Assembly (NCBI RefSeq): GCF_017744015.1
Contig: NZ_JAGHRA010000003.1
Span: 62,001 to 126,000 of the forward strand
DNA: 64,000 nt
Origin: Paracoccus sp. R12_2
GTDB lineage: Bacteria; Pseudomonadota; Alphaproteobacteria; Rhodobacterales; Rhodobacteraceae
Direction: 5' to 3'
Shown here: positions 1 through 10,710 of the stretch, one piece after another
How positions within the stretch are numbered: the first letter of the stretch is position 1
Layout: every line of letters begins with the position of its first letter
Program-made: the position numbers and the translations under genes
The notes under the pieces: model-generated
The model's database searches: none
What the model was told of the DNA's origin: nothing
The model's input: only the letters and a program-made list of their open reading frames with translations

Positions 1-118
1 CGCCTGCAGGCTGTGCGATCCGTCGTGCCAATGCACGACGCGCCCCGCATGCCTTGTCCCGTTTCAGGGATAGCCGATGCAACGGGACCCGCCAAGAGAG
101 AGGCGCGCGCGATTTGAT

Positions 119-1402
119 CTAGTCGGGTTTTTTCATGGGCTTGCCGGCCACATAGGTCTGCGCGACGGCGCGATCGTCGCCCATGATCTGAAGAATGAAC
201 AATTCCTCGGCAAGGGTTTCAGCACGTTCGGAACGCAGGGCCATCGCCGGTGTGGCGCGCGCGTCCAGAACCACCAGATCGGCGTCGCTGCCTGGCGCAA
301 GCGTGCCGATCCGATCCGCCATGCCCAGTGTCAGCGCATTTCCTCGCGTGGCCCAGTGCAACGCCGTCAGGGGATGCAGTTTCTGGTTGCGCAGCTGCAG
401 GATCTTGTAGCCTTCGTTCAGGGTCTGCAGCATCGAATAGCTGGACCCGCCACCGACATCGGTGGCGATGCCGCTGATGATGCCCGCCGCACGCAACCCG
501 GCCTCGTCGAACAGGCCCGATCCCAGAAACAGGTTCGAGGTCGGGCAGAACACGGCCCGGCTGCCGGATTCCGACATGCGGGCGATTTCGCGTTCGCGCA
601 GATGGATGCAGTGCCCCAACAGCAACCTGTCCGAAAGCAGACCGTATGATTCGTAGATATCCAGGTAGTCCCGTGCCTTGGGATAAAGGCTCAGGGTGAA
701 ATCGATCTCGTCCAGATTTTCCGACATATGGGTCTGGACATGGCAATCGGGATGCTCGCGAACCAGCGCGCCGGTCGCCTCCATCTGTTCGGGGGTCGAG
801 GTGATCGCGAAGCGCGGGGTGATTGCATAACGCTGGCGGCCGCGCCCATGCCATGTCTGCAAAAGGCGCTTGCTGTCGTCATAGCCCTGCTGCGGTGTAT
901 CCTGAACCTCGGGAATGGCGTTGCGATCCATCATCACCTTGCCCGCCACCATCGCCATGTCGCGTGCCTCGGCAGCCGCAAACAGGGCCTCGACCGAAGT
1001 CGCGTGGACCGAGCAGAAGGCGACGGCCGTGGTCGTGCCATGCGCCGTCAACTGGTCAAGAAACAGGCCCGCCATCCGGCTCGCATGTGCGGGATCGGCA
1101 AATCGTGCCTCTTCGGGAAAGGTATAGGTGTTCAGCCAGTCCAAAAGCTGCGCACCCCAGCTGGCGATGACCTGCACCTGCGGAAAATGGATATGCGGGT
1201 CGATGAACCCCGGCAGGATAAGGTTCGGCCGGTGGTCGATCTCGGCCAGATCAGGCCGCGCCAGCGTGGTGTAGTCATCCACCGCAAGGATCTTGCCATC
1301 CTCGATCAGGATTGCCCCGTCCTCAAGGAAGCGATGATTGTCCTGCGTTTCGGCAGGATCGGCGTGAAAGTCGAGGACGCGGCCCCGGATCAGTTGTTGC
1401 AT
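119..1402 (-). CDS. guaD: Guanine deaminase
   Basis: Predicted to hydrolyse guanine to xanthine and ammonia in the cytoplasm, feeding xanthine dehydrogenase. The 427-residue protein has the amidohydrolase metal motif HIH at residues 70-72 (context DPHIHFPQ), a later QTHMSE segment, an LLGHCIHL segment and a C-terminal ATDVGGGSS segment, all typical of GuaD rather than cytosine or adenine deaminase. Length is normal for the family. The ATG start lies inside the end of xdhC (13-base overlap), so it is the last gene of an xdhA-xdhB-xdhC-guaD operon. The stop codon TAG is about 120 bases from the window edge; I see no obvious terminator or gene between it and base 1. Confidence 0.95.
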   Translation of the reverse strand: MQQLIRGRVLDFHADPAETQDNHRFLEDGAILIEDGKILAVDDYTTLARPDLAEIDHRPNLILPGFIDPHIHFPQVQVIASWGAQLLDWLNTYTFPEEARFADPAHASRMAGLFLDQLTAHGTTTAVAFCSVHATSVEALFAAAEARDMAMVAGKVMMDRNAIPEVQDTPQQGYDDSKRLLQTWHGRGRQRYAITPRFAITSTPEQMEATGALVREHPDCHVQTHMSENLDEIDFTLSLYPKARDYLDIYESYGLLSDRLLLGHCIHLREREIARMSESGSRAVFCPTSNLFLGSGLFDEAGLRAAGIISGIATDVGGGSSYSMLQTLNEGYKILQLRNQKLHPLTALHWATRGNALTLGMADRIGTLAPGSDADLVVLDARATPAMALRSERAETLAEELFILQIMGDDRAVAQTYVAGKPMKKPD

Positions 1403-2130
1403 GTCTGCTTCTTTGACGAAATCGTTGCGGTCAGCCGGGCCATCAGCTCGGCGGCGGTATAGGCGGCGATCACCGCCGGGCGTTTGTCGGGTGAAAACCC
1501 CGCGCCGATCGGGGAGGTCAATGGCGCGGGGTCAAGGCCACGTTCACGCGCGAAACGGGCAAATTGCGCGCGCTTGGTGGCACTGCCGATCATGCCCACA
1601 TAGGCCAGATCGTTTCGGGCAAGGGCTTCGGCGGTCAGCAAGAAATCCAGCGCGTGATCATGGGTCACGATCACCACCGCGCTGCCGGGGGCGACCTCGC
1701 GGATCTGGGCCTCGGGCAAGGCGGTAAGCAGCGTGTCCAACCCCGGCGCCGCCTGGGCCAGTTCCTCGGGGCGGGTATCGATCAGCCGGGCATGCACGGG
1801 CAATGGTTGCAACGCCAGCGCCAGCGCGCGTCCGACATGACCTGCGCCGAAGACCAGCACCTTGGGGTGCGCTTCGGGTGTCGGCCCCTGGCGGTCCAGC
1901 AGCAACTGCACCCGGCCGCCGCAGCACTGGCCGATCTCGGGGCCAAGCGGGATGTCCATGCTTGCCTCGGCCTCGCCGCGCGCCAGCATCTGCCGGGCGC
2001 GGTCGATGGCCATGTATTCCAGCTGGCCGCCACCGATGGTGCCGGTCACCCGGTCTGCCGCAACGAACATTTCGGCGCCGGCGTCGCGCGGGGTCGACCC
2101 GCGCGCCGATATGACCCGGACCCGGATCAT
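1390..2130 (-). CDS. xdhC: Xanthine dehydrogenase accessory protein XdhC
   Basis: XdhC binds the molybdenum cofactor, promotes its sulfuration and delivers it to XdhB. The 246-residue protein shows the N-terminal XdhC/CoxI motif (RGSTPRDAGAEM, then GTIGGGQLE) and a C-terminal Rossmann-like half (VLVFGAGHVGRAL, then MIGSATKRAQF). It is shorter at the N-terminus than usual: the family normally carries some 15-20 residues before the RGS-PR motif. An in-frame TGA lies 12 codons upstream of the ATG with no start codon between, so the short start is forced. The ATG overlaps the xdhB stop (ATGA), so translation is probably coupled. Confidence 0.92.
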   Translation of the reverse strand: MIRVRVISARGSTPRDAGAEMFVAADRVTGTIGGGQLEYMAIDRARQMLARGEAEASMDIPLGPEIGQCCGGRVQLLLDRQGPTPEAHPKVLVFGAGHVGRALALALQPLPVHARLIDTRPEELAQAAPGLDTLLTALPEAQIREVAPGSAVVIVTHDHALDFLLTAEALARNDLAYVGMIGSATKRAQFARFARERGLDPAPLTSPIGAGFSPDKRPAVIAAYTAAELMARLTATISSKKQTCNN

Positions 2131-4435
2131 CCCTTCAGCCGGTTCACGGCCATCAGGACCCGCTCAGGCGTGGCGGGCGCATCCAGACGCGCGGGTTCGC
2201 GGTAATCCGCGACCGAAGCGACCGCCATGTTGATCGCCTCGAACACCGAGATCCCCAACATGAAGGGCGGCTCGCCCACCGCCTTGCTGCGCTTGATCGT
2301 GCGCTCGGCGTTTTCGGACCAGTCGGCAAGATTGACGTTGAAGATGCGCGGCTTGTCCGAGGCCAGCGGGATCTTGTAGGTCGAGGGCGCATGGGTGCGC
2401 AGCCGGCCCTTGTCGTCCCACCACAATTCCTCGCAGGTCAGCCAGCCGGTGCCCTGCACGAAGGCGCCCTCGACCTGTCCCCGGTCGATCGCCGGGTTCA
2501 GGCTGCGTCCGACATCATGCAGCACATCGGCCCGGTCGATGACATATTCGCCGGTCAGCGTGTCGACCGAAACCTCGGCGACCGCCGCGCCATAGGCATA
2601 GTAATAGAACGGCCGGCCCCGACCCGTCGCGCGGTCCCAATGGATCTTGGGCGTCTTGTAAAAGCCCGCCGCCGACAGATGGATCCGCGCCATATAGGCC
2701 GCCTTGATGACTTCGTCGAAGGGAATCTCGTGATCGCCAGCGCGGATATGGCCGGGCACGAATTTGACCTCGTCGCGCGGCGCCTGCCAGCGTTCGGCGA
2801 CGAAGTCGATCAGCCGCGCCTTGATCTGGTCGGCCGCGTCCAGCGCCGCCATGCCGTTTAGGTCGGTCCCCGACGATGCCGCCGTGGCCGAGGTGTTTGG
2901 CACCTTCTCGGTGGTGGTGCGGGTGATCTTGATGCGGCTGATGTCGCACTGGAACGCCTCGGCCACGACCTGCGCGACCTTGGTGTTCAGCCCCTGCCCC
3001 ATCTCGGTTCCGCCATGGTTCAGCGCGATCGAGCCGTCGGAATAGATATGGATCAGAGAGCCGGCCTGATTGTACCAGGTGGCGGTAAAGCTGATGCCGA
3101 ACTTCACCGGGGTCAGTGCGATGCCTTTGCGGATCGTGCCGCCCTTCGCGTTCCAGTCCAGCACCGCCTGACGGCGGGCGTGGTAGTCGCTGCTGGCTTC
3201 CAGATCCTCGAAGATGCGCGGCAGGATCTGATCCTCGACCTCCTGATGATAGGGGGTCAGCTGGCCGTTCTGGTAGAGGTTCAGCTTGCGGATCTCCAGC
3301 GGATCGCGGCCAAGCGCATAGCCGATCTCCTCGACGATCCGTTCGGCAACGATCACCCCCTGCGGACCGCCAAAGCCCCGGAACGCGGTGTTTGAGACGG
3401 TGTTGGTCCGCATCGGATGGCTGCGCAATTCGACATCGGGATAGAAATAGGCGTTGTCGGCATGGAACAGCGCGCGGTCGGTCACCGGTCCCGACAGGTC
3501 CGAGGAAAAGCCGCAACGCGCATACCAGTCGCCCGAGACCGCGAGGATCCGGCCGTCATCATCAAAGCCGACCTCGTAATCGACCACGAAATCATGGCGC
3601 TTGCCGGTCGCGGTCATGTCGTCGTCGCGGTCGGGGCGGATCTTGACGGCGCGGTTCCAGCGTTTCGCCGCGGCCGCCGCCACGCAGGCGAACAGGTTCA
3701 TCTGCGTTTCCTTGCCGCCAAACCCGCCGCCCATCCGCCGGACATTCACGACGACCGAATGGCTGGGCACGCCAAGGACGTGCGCGACCATGTGCTGCAC
3801 CTCGGTCGGGTGCTGGGTCGAGACGTTGATCAGGACATCCTCGTCCTCGCCCGGCACGGCCATGGCGATCTGGCCTTCCAGATAGAAGTGATCCTGCCCG
3901 CCGATCTCGAAGCGTCGCTTGATCCGATGGGGCGCCTTGTCCATGGCCGAGGCCGCATCGCCGCGCCGCAGGGTCAACGGTTCGGTGACATAGCCATGCC
4001 CGGCCTCGCGCGCGGCGATCGGGTCCAGCGCGTGGGGCAGCGCGTCATAGCTGATCTTGGCCTTGTGCGCGCCCCGGCGGGCCTGGTCGCGGGTCTCAGC
4101 GATCACGGCAAAGACCGGCTGGCCCCAGAAATGCACCTCGCCATCGGCAAAGACCGGCTCGTCATGCTTGCCGGTGGGCGAGACATCGTTGACGCCCGGC
4201 AGATCCTCGGCGGTCAGCACGCCCAGAACGCCGGGTTGTGCCAGCGTGTCAGTGAAATCCATACCGGTGATGCGGCCATGGGCACATTGCGACAGGCCCA
4301 GATAGGCGTGGATCAGCCCCGAAGGTTCGGCCAGATCGTCGGTATATTCGGCCCGACCGGTGACATGCTTGATGGCGCTGTCATGGATGGTGTCGCTGTG
4401 GGCGACGCCGCGAATGATGGTTTCGTCTTTCATGG

Positions 4436-4439
<4 letters not shown>
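2127..4439 (-). CDS. xdhB: Xanthine dehydrogenase large (molybdopterin) subunit XdhB
   Basis: Large subunit of bacterial xanthine dehydrogenase. It hydroxylates hypoxanthine and xanthine to urate and passes electrons to the iron-sulfur/FAD subunit. The 770-residue length is normal. Visible motifs are the molybdopterin-contacting GGGFGGKETQ and RGFGGPQG, the GTEMGQGLNTK segment, and near the C-terminus GEPPFMLG, which carries the catalytic glutamate. The start ATG overlaps the xdhA stop by the ATGA arrangement; a second in-frame ATG two codons later is also possible. It is the second gene of the xdhA-xdhB-xdhC-guaD operon. Confidence 0.97.
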
Positions 4440-5887
<1,448 letters not shown>

Positions 5888-5999
5888 GGCATTCCCTCTT
5901 GGCTGTGAACCCGTCTGGAAGAGTAGGTTGTAAAAAAGGATTGCGAAATCGGTCGCGACACGGAAGACTTTACACGAAACATTGAAAGCGGGGGAGAAA

Positions 6000-6893
6000 A
6001 TGTCTTATCTGGAAAGCCTGCGGGTCTTCGTCCGGGTGGTCGAACTGGGGTCGATCACCGCCGGAGGGCGGGATCTGCGGCTGTCCCCCGCCGTGGCGTC
6101 AAACCGCATCAAGGATCTTGAAAATCGCTTCGGGGTCCGGCTGCTGAACCGGACCACCCGCAAGCTGACACCGACCGAGATCGGGCGCGCCTTCTATGAC
6201 CATGCCCGGCGCGTCATCGACACGCTGGACGAGGCCGAGGCGATGGTCAGCAGCTTTTCGGGCAAGCCGCAGGGCGTGATCCGCCTGACAGCGCCGCTGG
6301 GGTTGGGCCGACGACTGATCGCACCGCTGATCCCGCCTTTTTGCGACGCGAATCCCGGCGTGGATTTCAGGCTGCGATTATCCGACCGCAACGTGAACAT
6401 CGTCGAAGATGCCATCGACCTCGCCTTTTTTCTGGGAGAGCCGGCCGATTCCGCGTTGAAATGGCGCAAGATCGCGGATGCGCCGCGCGTCCTGGTCGCC
6501 TCGCCGGAATATCTTGCCGAACACGGAACGCCGCGCAAACCCGAGGAACTGGCGGATCACAACTGCCTGCTGCTGCGCTATCCCCGCAGCCCCGAATATT
6601 TCTGGGTACTGCAGACCGATCAGGGACAGCAGAAGATGATGATCAACGGTCGCTATGACACCGATGACGGCGATGTGCTGCGGTCCTGGGCACTTGGCGG
6701 ACATGGCATCGCCAATCGCCCTTTGTATGAAGTGTCCGAGGATCTGGCCTCGGGCAGACTGATAAAGATCCTGCCCGAGGCGCCGCCCCTGCCCGCGCAG
6801 TTCGGTTGCCTGACGCCGCATCGCAGGCTGCAGGATCCGAAGGTGCGCATGTTCGCAGATTTCGCGGTCCGCGAGTTGAAGAAGATCTTCTAG
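6000..6893 (+). CDS. LysR-family transcriptional regulator divergent from xdhA
   Basis: 297-residue LysR regulator: winged helix-turn-helix at residues 1-60 (start MSYLESLRVF, LSPAVASNRIKDLE) and a periplasmic-binding-like effector domain after it. The ATG at 6000 is chosen because GGGGGAG sits just upstream; an in-frame TTG 18 bases earlier has no such site. The N-terminus resembles the CrgA/YafC-type LysR subgroup. Divergence from xdhA suggests control of xanthine dehydrogenase, with a purine or pathway intermediate as effector, but that is inference from position only. A long palindrome just after the stop codon separates it from the convergent PepSY gene. Confidence 0.9.
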   Translation: MSYLESLRVFVRVVELGSITAGGRDLRLSPAVASNRIKDLENRFGVRLLNRTTRKLTPTEIGRAFYDHARRVIDTLDEAEAMVSSFSGKPQGVIRLTAPLGLGRRLIAPLIPPFCDANPGVDFRLRLSDRNVNIVEDAIDLAFFLGEPADSALKWRKIADAPRVLVASPEYLAEHGTPRKPEELADHNCLLLRYPRSPEYFWVLQTDQGQQKMMINGRYDTDDGDVLRSWALGGHGIANRPLYEVSEDLASGRLIKILPEAPPLPAQFGCLTPHRRLQDPKVRMFADFAVRELKKIF

Positions 6894-6897
6894 TTCA

Positions 6898-6931
6898 GGT
6901 CATGCCGCGATCCCGGGATCACGGCATGACC
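6898..6931. terminator. 34-base palindrome between convergent genes, likely bidirectional terminator
   Basis: Arms GGTCATGCCG (6898-6907) and CGGCATGACC (6922-6931) are perfect complements, and the centre GATCCCGGGATC is itself palindromic, leaving one mismatch in the whole element. It fills the 40-base gap between the LysR stop and the PepSY stop. There is no strong T-run on either side, so it may end transcription only partly or with Rho. Confidence 0.6.
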
Positions 6932-6933
6932 GA

Positions 6934-8367
6934 TCAGGCAAATGCCCGTTTCAGCGCCGGCACCCGCGACAGGATCAACCAGTCAACCAGCAGAACGGCT
7001 GCAAGCGTGATCCCGGCCATCGGGAAGGCCAGCGACACCACCAGACCGACCGCCACGGCGCCCTGCCACAACGGCATGTCGGCAGGCATCGGGGGGGCGG
7101 CCAGACGCAGCTGTCCCGCCGGGCGGCGCTTCCACCACATGACCACGCCCGACATGCACAGGAAGATCACCGACAGGCAGAACGCGGTGTTCGCCAGCAC
7201 GCTCCACAGTCCCAGCGTGCCCATATGCAGGGCAATTCCGACCGCCATCGCCTTGCCCATCCAGGAATAGTCGGAAAAGCGGATATCGGCCAGCACCTTG
7301 CCGCTGAACTGATCGACATGCACCACGCGGTCGCTGGTCGGATCGACGCTGTCGGTGCTCATCGAATCGCGGCTGAGGGTCCAGACGCCGGTGTCGCCTT
7401 GCGGAAGGTTCAACTGGTATCGTCCGTCATATCCAATCCGGCGGGCCAGCGCATCGACGCCGTCGATATCGACCGTGCCAGTGACACCGGACTGTCCCGC
7501 TTCGGATCCCGACGCGGGCATCGGCGTCTGTTCCAGGGCCCAGGGCACTTCTTTCGGACCGTGGTTCATGGTCGCATGAACGTCGTCGGACAGCGGAATA
7601 TCGCCATACTTTCCCGGAGGAAAGCTGGACCATGCCTGCACCAGCTTTTCACCCCAGACGCCCGACCATGACAGACCCGAAATCAGGAAGAACAGCAAGA
7701 AGACCGAGATCCAGATGCCGACCGTCCCGTGCAAGGATTTCCAGAACGCGCGCCCCTTCGCCTGCAAGCGTGGCACGAAGGCGCGTGCAGCCCCGCCGTC
7801 GCGCGGCCACCACAGATACAATCCGGTCGCCAGCAGGACGATCCCAAGCGACGCGGCGGTCTCGACCACCCGATCGCCCATGACACCCAGCCGCAGGCCG
7901 CCATGCATCTGATCGGCCCAGTCATACCAGCCGCTGCGGCGGGGAAACTGTTCAAGCACGGCGGCGCGATACGGATCGACCACGACCATCTGCGCGGCAC
8001 CGTCGGCATCATCGACGCGGAAGATCGCGGCAAGGTCGGGGGATCGCGGCGCGACATACTGAACCAGTTGCCCGCCCGGAACCGCAGCAACCGCAGTATC
8101 GGCCTGAACCGACACCGCAACCGGTGCGCCCTGCGGGACCACGGCGGTCCTTTCGCCATCGCGACCATCGATCCATGCAATCCACAGCATCATCATGCCG
8201 GTCACCGCAAGGATAAGGAAAAACGGGATCACGAAGACCCCGGCATAGAAATGCCAGCGCCACGCGGCGCGATACAGCCTTGTCGCCCGGCCGGGATCGG
8301 CCGCGGACGCCGCGCCCCCGGTCGTGGCCGCCGCAGACTGCGGCGCAGAAGTTTCATATGTCATCAT
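6934..8367 (-). CDS. PepSY-associated membrane protein
   Basis: 477-residue inner-membrane protein of the PepSY_TM family. There is an N-terminal membrane anchor (FYAGVFVIPFFLILAV), a periplasmic PepSY-like loop, a second helix near VVETAASLGIVLLATGLYLWW, another after LHGTVGIWISVFLLFF, and C-terminal helices around LANTAFCLSVIFLCMSGV. The RAAWRWHFYAG and LHGTVGIW motifs are family hallmarks. Such proteins often accompany TonB receptors for iron or copper compounds and are proposed reductases or assembly factors; the substrate here is unknown. The next gene upstream is a DUF2946 protein, a common partner. Two adjacent ATG codons give the start, with CCGGAG a few bases upstream. Confidence 0.85.
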   Translation of the reverse strand: MMTYETSAPQSAAATTGGAASAADPGRATRLYRAAWRWHFYAGVFVIPFFLILAVTGMMMLWIAWIDGRDGERTAVVPQGAPVAVSVQADTAVAAVPGGQLVQYVAPRSPDLAAIFRVDDADGAAQMVVVDPYRAAVLEQFPRRSGWYDWADQMHGGLRLGVMGDRVVETAASLGIVLLATGLYLWWPRDGGAARAFVPRLQAKGRAFWKSLHGTVGIWISVFLLFFLISGLSWSGVWGEKLVQAWSSFPPGKYGDIPLSDDVHATMNHGPKEVPWALEQTPMPASGSEAGQSGVTGTVDIDGVDALARRIGYDGRYQLNLPQGDTGVWTLSRDSMSTDSVDPTSDRVVHVDQFSGKVLADIRFSDYSWMGKAMAVGIALHMGTLGLWSVLANTAFCLSVIFLCMSGVVMWWKRRPAGQLRLAAPPMPADMPLWQGAVAVGLVVSLAFPMAGITLAAVLLVDWLILSRVPALKRAFA

Positions 8368-8439
8368 TCATCTCCGGTCACACCCGAAGCCGCCTCATGC
8401 GGCAGGTGCAGGTTTCGCTGTTCTTGATCGTGAGAAGGA

Positions 8440-8799
8440 TCAGCCGCGCGGTGGTGCGCGGGCGAAACAGGTCGGCGCGTGATGATCGCCCGACCAGAGA
8501 TGGGTGGTTTCAACGTGGTGAAACTCGCGCGCTAGTGTGATCCACACCGGCAGCGCAGCCTGGGACACACTGTCCAGCGCGTGCACCAGAAGACAGGGCG
8601 CTTCCTCATGCGGCGCCGGCGCCTTCGCGGGTGTTCCTTCGGAGGACAGCGAAATCTCTTGCAGGCCGTGGCCGGTGCAGATCACCACTGTCTCGCCGCC
8701 GGACAATCCCAGATCGGCCAGTGCCGCCGATGTTTTCGGCAGCACCACGCCAAGGATCACCCCCAGCAACAGGACAAGGCGCAGGATTCGCATCGACAT
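8440..8799 (-). CDS. DUF2946-type small exported protein
   Basis: 119 residues with a clear N-terminal signal peptide (LRLVLLLGVILGVVL then PKTSAALA), followed by the DUF2946 signature VVICTGHGLQ and a His-rich C-terminal part (EFHHVETTHLWSGDHH) ending ARAPPRG. Family members usually sit beside PepSY membrane proteins and metal-related TonB receptors and may bind metal; function is not established. The start ATG at 8799 follows AGGATCGCG; a second ATG lies two codons on. It probably forms a two-gene unit with the PepSY gene 72 bases downstream, separate from puuD because a terminator ends the puuD transcript before it. Confidence 0.75.
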   Translation of the reverse strand: MSMRILRLVLLLGVILGVVLPKTSAALADLGLSGGETVVICTGHGLQEISLSSEGTPAKAPAPHEEAPCLLVHALDSVSQAALPVWITLAREFHHVETTHLWSGDHHAPTCFARAPPRG

Positions 8800-8838
8800 C
8801 GCGATCCTGTTACCGATTCGCGCGTGATCCGTTAAGCG

Positions 8839-8868
8839 AAAAAATTCCGACCGGCATCTACATGCCGG
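8839..8868 (-). terminator. Rho-independent terminator of hiuH-puuD
   Basis: On the reverse strand the stem CCGGCAT / ATGCCGG (8862-8868 with 8851-8857) has loop GTAG and contains the puuD stop codon. It is followed within a few bases by six T residues (8844-8839). This closes the hiuH-puuD transcript. Confidence 0.75.
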
Positions 8869-10111
8869 CCAGATCGGCCCCGCCGGCCTCGCGGAACCAG
8901 CGGATCACCTGCCGCCGTTCGTCGGCTTCCATGAAGCTGACATTCGCGGGCGGCATTGCATCGGTCAGTCCGGCCTGCACATAGATTTCGCGCGCGGCGC
9001 GCGCGATGTCGGCGGGGGTCTCGAGGAAGACCCCCTTCGGCGCATGATAGATGCCTTCGTACACCGGTTCGCGCGCATGGCACATCGAACAGCGCCCCAT
9101 GACGATGTCACTGACCTGATCAAACCCCTCTGCGTCGGCAAAGCGCTGCTCGATCGGCGACAGGACACGCGCCTCGGATTCCTCGTAGCTGTCCTGGTTG
9201 AGACCGATCGAGCTGAGCCACATCACCATGATGAACAGCACCGCCGTCACCGCCCATGTCCACCAAAGGTCGCCCTTGCGGGCATGCATGGTGTTGAAGA
9301 AGTGCCGGATCGTCACGCCCATCAGGAAGATCAGCGCCGCGATCAGCCAATTGTACTGGCTGGCGAAGGCAAGCGGATAGTGGTTCGACAGCATGAGGAA
9401 CACGACCGGCAGGGTCAGGTAGTTGTTATGCGTCGAGCGCAGCTTGGCGATCTTGCCGTATTTCGGATCGGGCGCCCGCCCGGCCTTCAGATCGGCAACG
9501 ACGATCCGCTGGTTCGGCATGATGACCAGAAACACGTTGGCGGTCATGATCGTCGCGGTGAACGCACCCAGATGCAGCAGCGCGGCGCGTCCGGTGAAGA
9601 CCTGGTCGTACCCCCAGCCCATCACGACCAGCGCGACGAACAAAAGCAGCATCAGCGTGGTCGGCGTCTCGCCCAGCTTGGACTTGCACAGCGTGTCATA
9701 GATCAGCCAGCCGATCGCCAGCGATCCGCCCGAGATCGCGATCGCCTGCCAGGTCGCCAGGTCCATCTTGGCCGGGTCGATCAGATACAGGTTCGCGCCG
9801 GCCCAGTAGGTGACCATCAGCAGCGCCGCGCCCGACAGCCAGGTGGCATAGCTTTCCCATTTGAACCAGGTCAGATGCTCGGGCATCCGTTCGGGCGCGA
9901 CCAGGTATTTCTGGATGTGATAGAAGCCGCCGCCATGGACCTGCCATTCCTCGCCATGCGCGCCCTTGGGCATGTTGGGGGCCTTGGTCAGACCAAGATC
10001 CAGCGCGACGAAGTAGAAGGAACTGCCGATCCACGCGATGGCGGTGATGACATGCAGCCAGCGGATCGCGAAGGCCAGCCATTCCCAGATGACGACATAA
10101 TCGGGAATCAT
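8858..10111 (-). CDS. puuD: Urate hydroxylase PuuD (membrane urate oxidase with cytochrome c domain)
   Basis: Oxidises urate to 5-hydroxyisourate and passes electrons through its own cytochrome c domain to the respiratory chain. The 417-residue protein starts with a membrane region of about eight helices (residues roughly 10-310), including the conserved RWLHVITAIAWIGSSFYF and HGGGFYHIQKY segments. It ends with a soluble cytochrome c domain with haem motif CSMCH at 341-345 and an AMPPANVSFM axial-Met region. It starts three bases after the hiuH stop, so the two are co-transcribed with hiuH first. This is the bacterial PuuD type, unrelated to cofactor-free uricase and to FAD-dependent HpxO. 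PuuD here should not be confused with the E. coli putrescine gene of the same symbol. Confidence 0.95.
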   Translation of the reverse strand: MIPDYVVIWEWLAFAIRWLHVITAIAWIGSSFYFVALDLGLTKAPNMPKGAHGEEWQVHGGGFYHIQKYLVAPERMPEHLTWFKWESYATWLSGAALLMVTYWAGANLYLIDPAKMDLATWQAIAISGGSLAIGWLIYDTLCKSKLGETPTTLMLLLFVALVVMGWGYDQVFTGRAALLHLGAFTATIMTANVFLVIMPNQRIVVADLKAGRAPDPKYGKIAKLRSTHNNYLTLPVVFLMLSNHYPLAFASQYNWLIAALIFLMGVTIRHFFNTMHARKGDLWWTWAVTAVLFIMVMWLSSIGLNQDSYEESEARVLSPIEQRFADAEGFDQVSDIVMGRCSMCHAREPVYEGIYHAPKGVFLETPADIARAAREIYVQAGLTDAMPPANVSFMEADERRQVIRWFREAGGADLAGM

Positions 10112-10114
10112 CGC

Positions 10115-10468
10115 TCAGCTCCCCCGATAGGTCGAAAACCCGAACGGCGAAATCAGCAGCGGGACGTGATAATGGTCCTGCTGCGACATGCCGAAGCGGA
10201 TCGGGATGATATCCAGGAAACGCGGAGTTTCGGCCGGCACGCCGGTCTTGTCCATCCACGCGCCGGCATGGAATTCCAACTCGTATGTGCCGGTCCGGAA
10301 CTGGTCTTCCGGCAGGATCTGCCGGTCGGTGCGGCCATCGGCATTGGTCGTAAGCCGCGCCAGTTCGGTGCGGTTGTCGCCGTCGCGGCGGTACAGGACC
10401 ACCTCCATGCCCTCGGCAGGTGTGCCGCGGGCGGTATCAAGAACATGGGTTGTCAGGTAACCCGGCAT
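10115..10468 (-). CDS. uraH: 5-hydroxyisourate hydrolase
   Basis: Transthyretin-related hydrolase that opens 5-hydroxyisourate to OHCU, the product taken by the UraD domain encoded at 20490-21896. The 117-residue protein has the N-terminal LTTHVLDTARG motif with its active-site His, the YHVPLLISPFGFSTY segment and the diagnostic C-terminal YRGS tetrapeptide. A GGGGAGG Shine-Dalgarno lies upstream of the ATG. It is the promoter-proximal gene of a uraH-puuD operon. Confidence 0.96.
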   Translation of the reverse strand: MPGYLTTHVLDTARGTPAEGMEVVLYRRDGDNRTELARLTTNADGRTDRQILPEDQFRTGTYELEFHAGAWMDKTGVPAETPRFLDIIPIRFGMSQQDHYHVPLLISPFGFSTYRGS

Positions 10469-10614
10469 CTGCGCCTCCCCTGATTATCGCTGCCAGATTG
10501 ATAACCGATCCGTGGCCACAGGCGAGATAGCCCGTAAGCAAGGCAGTCTTAAGATTTCGTGGAAAATCCCGTCTGGCAACGGATGGAATTGCCGCCTGTT
10601 GTCGCGAAACAGCA

Positions 10615-10639
10615 AGACCCCCGCCAATGGCGAGGGTCT
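10615..10639 (-). terminator. Hairpin downstream of 8-oxoguanine deaminase gene
   Basis: AGACCC with CGCC pairs with GGCG and GGGTCT around a short AAT loop. It lies about 70-95 bases past the stop of the 8-oxoguanine deaminase gene and before the uraH promoter region. T-rich sequence follows only weakly on the reverse strand, so it could also be a regulatory hairpin. Confidence 0.45.
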
Positions 10640-10710
10640 GTCGTGCCATGATCCGTGGGCAGCAAAGATCGTCGGTCGGTGCGGTCGCGATAGGGCGCCG
10701 CATCTGCATT

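Noticed and set aside
1-50. Possible start of a leftward gene at base 50
   Set aside because: ATG with a GGGACAAGG-like site, but only 16 codons are visible and match nothing I know.
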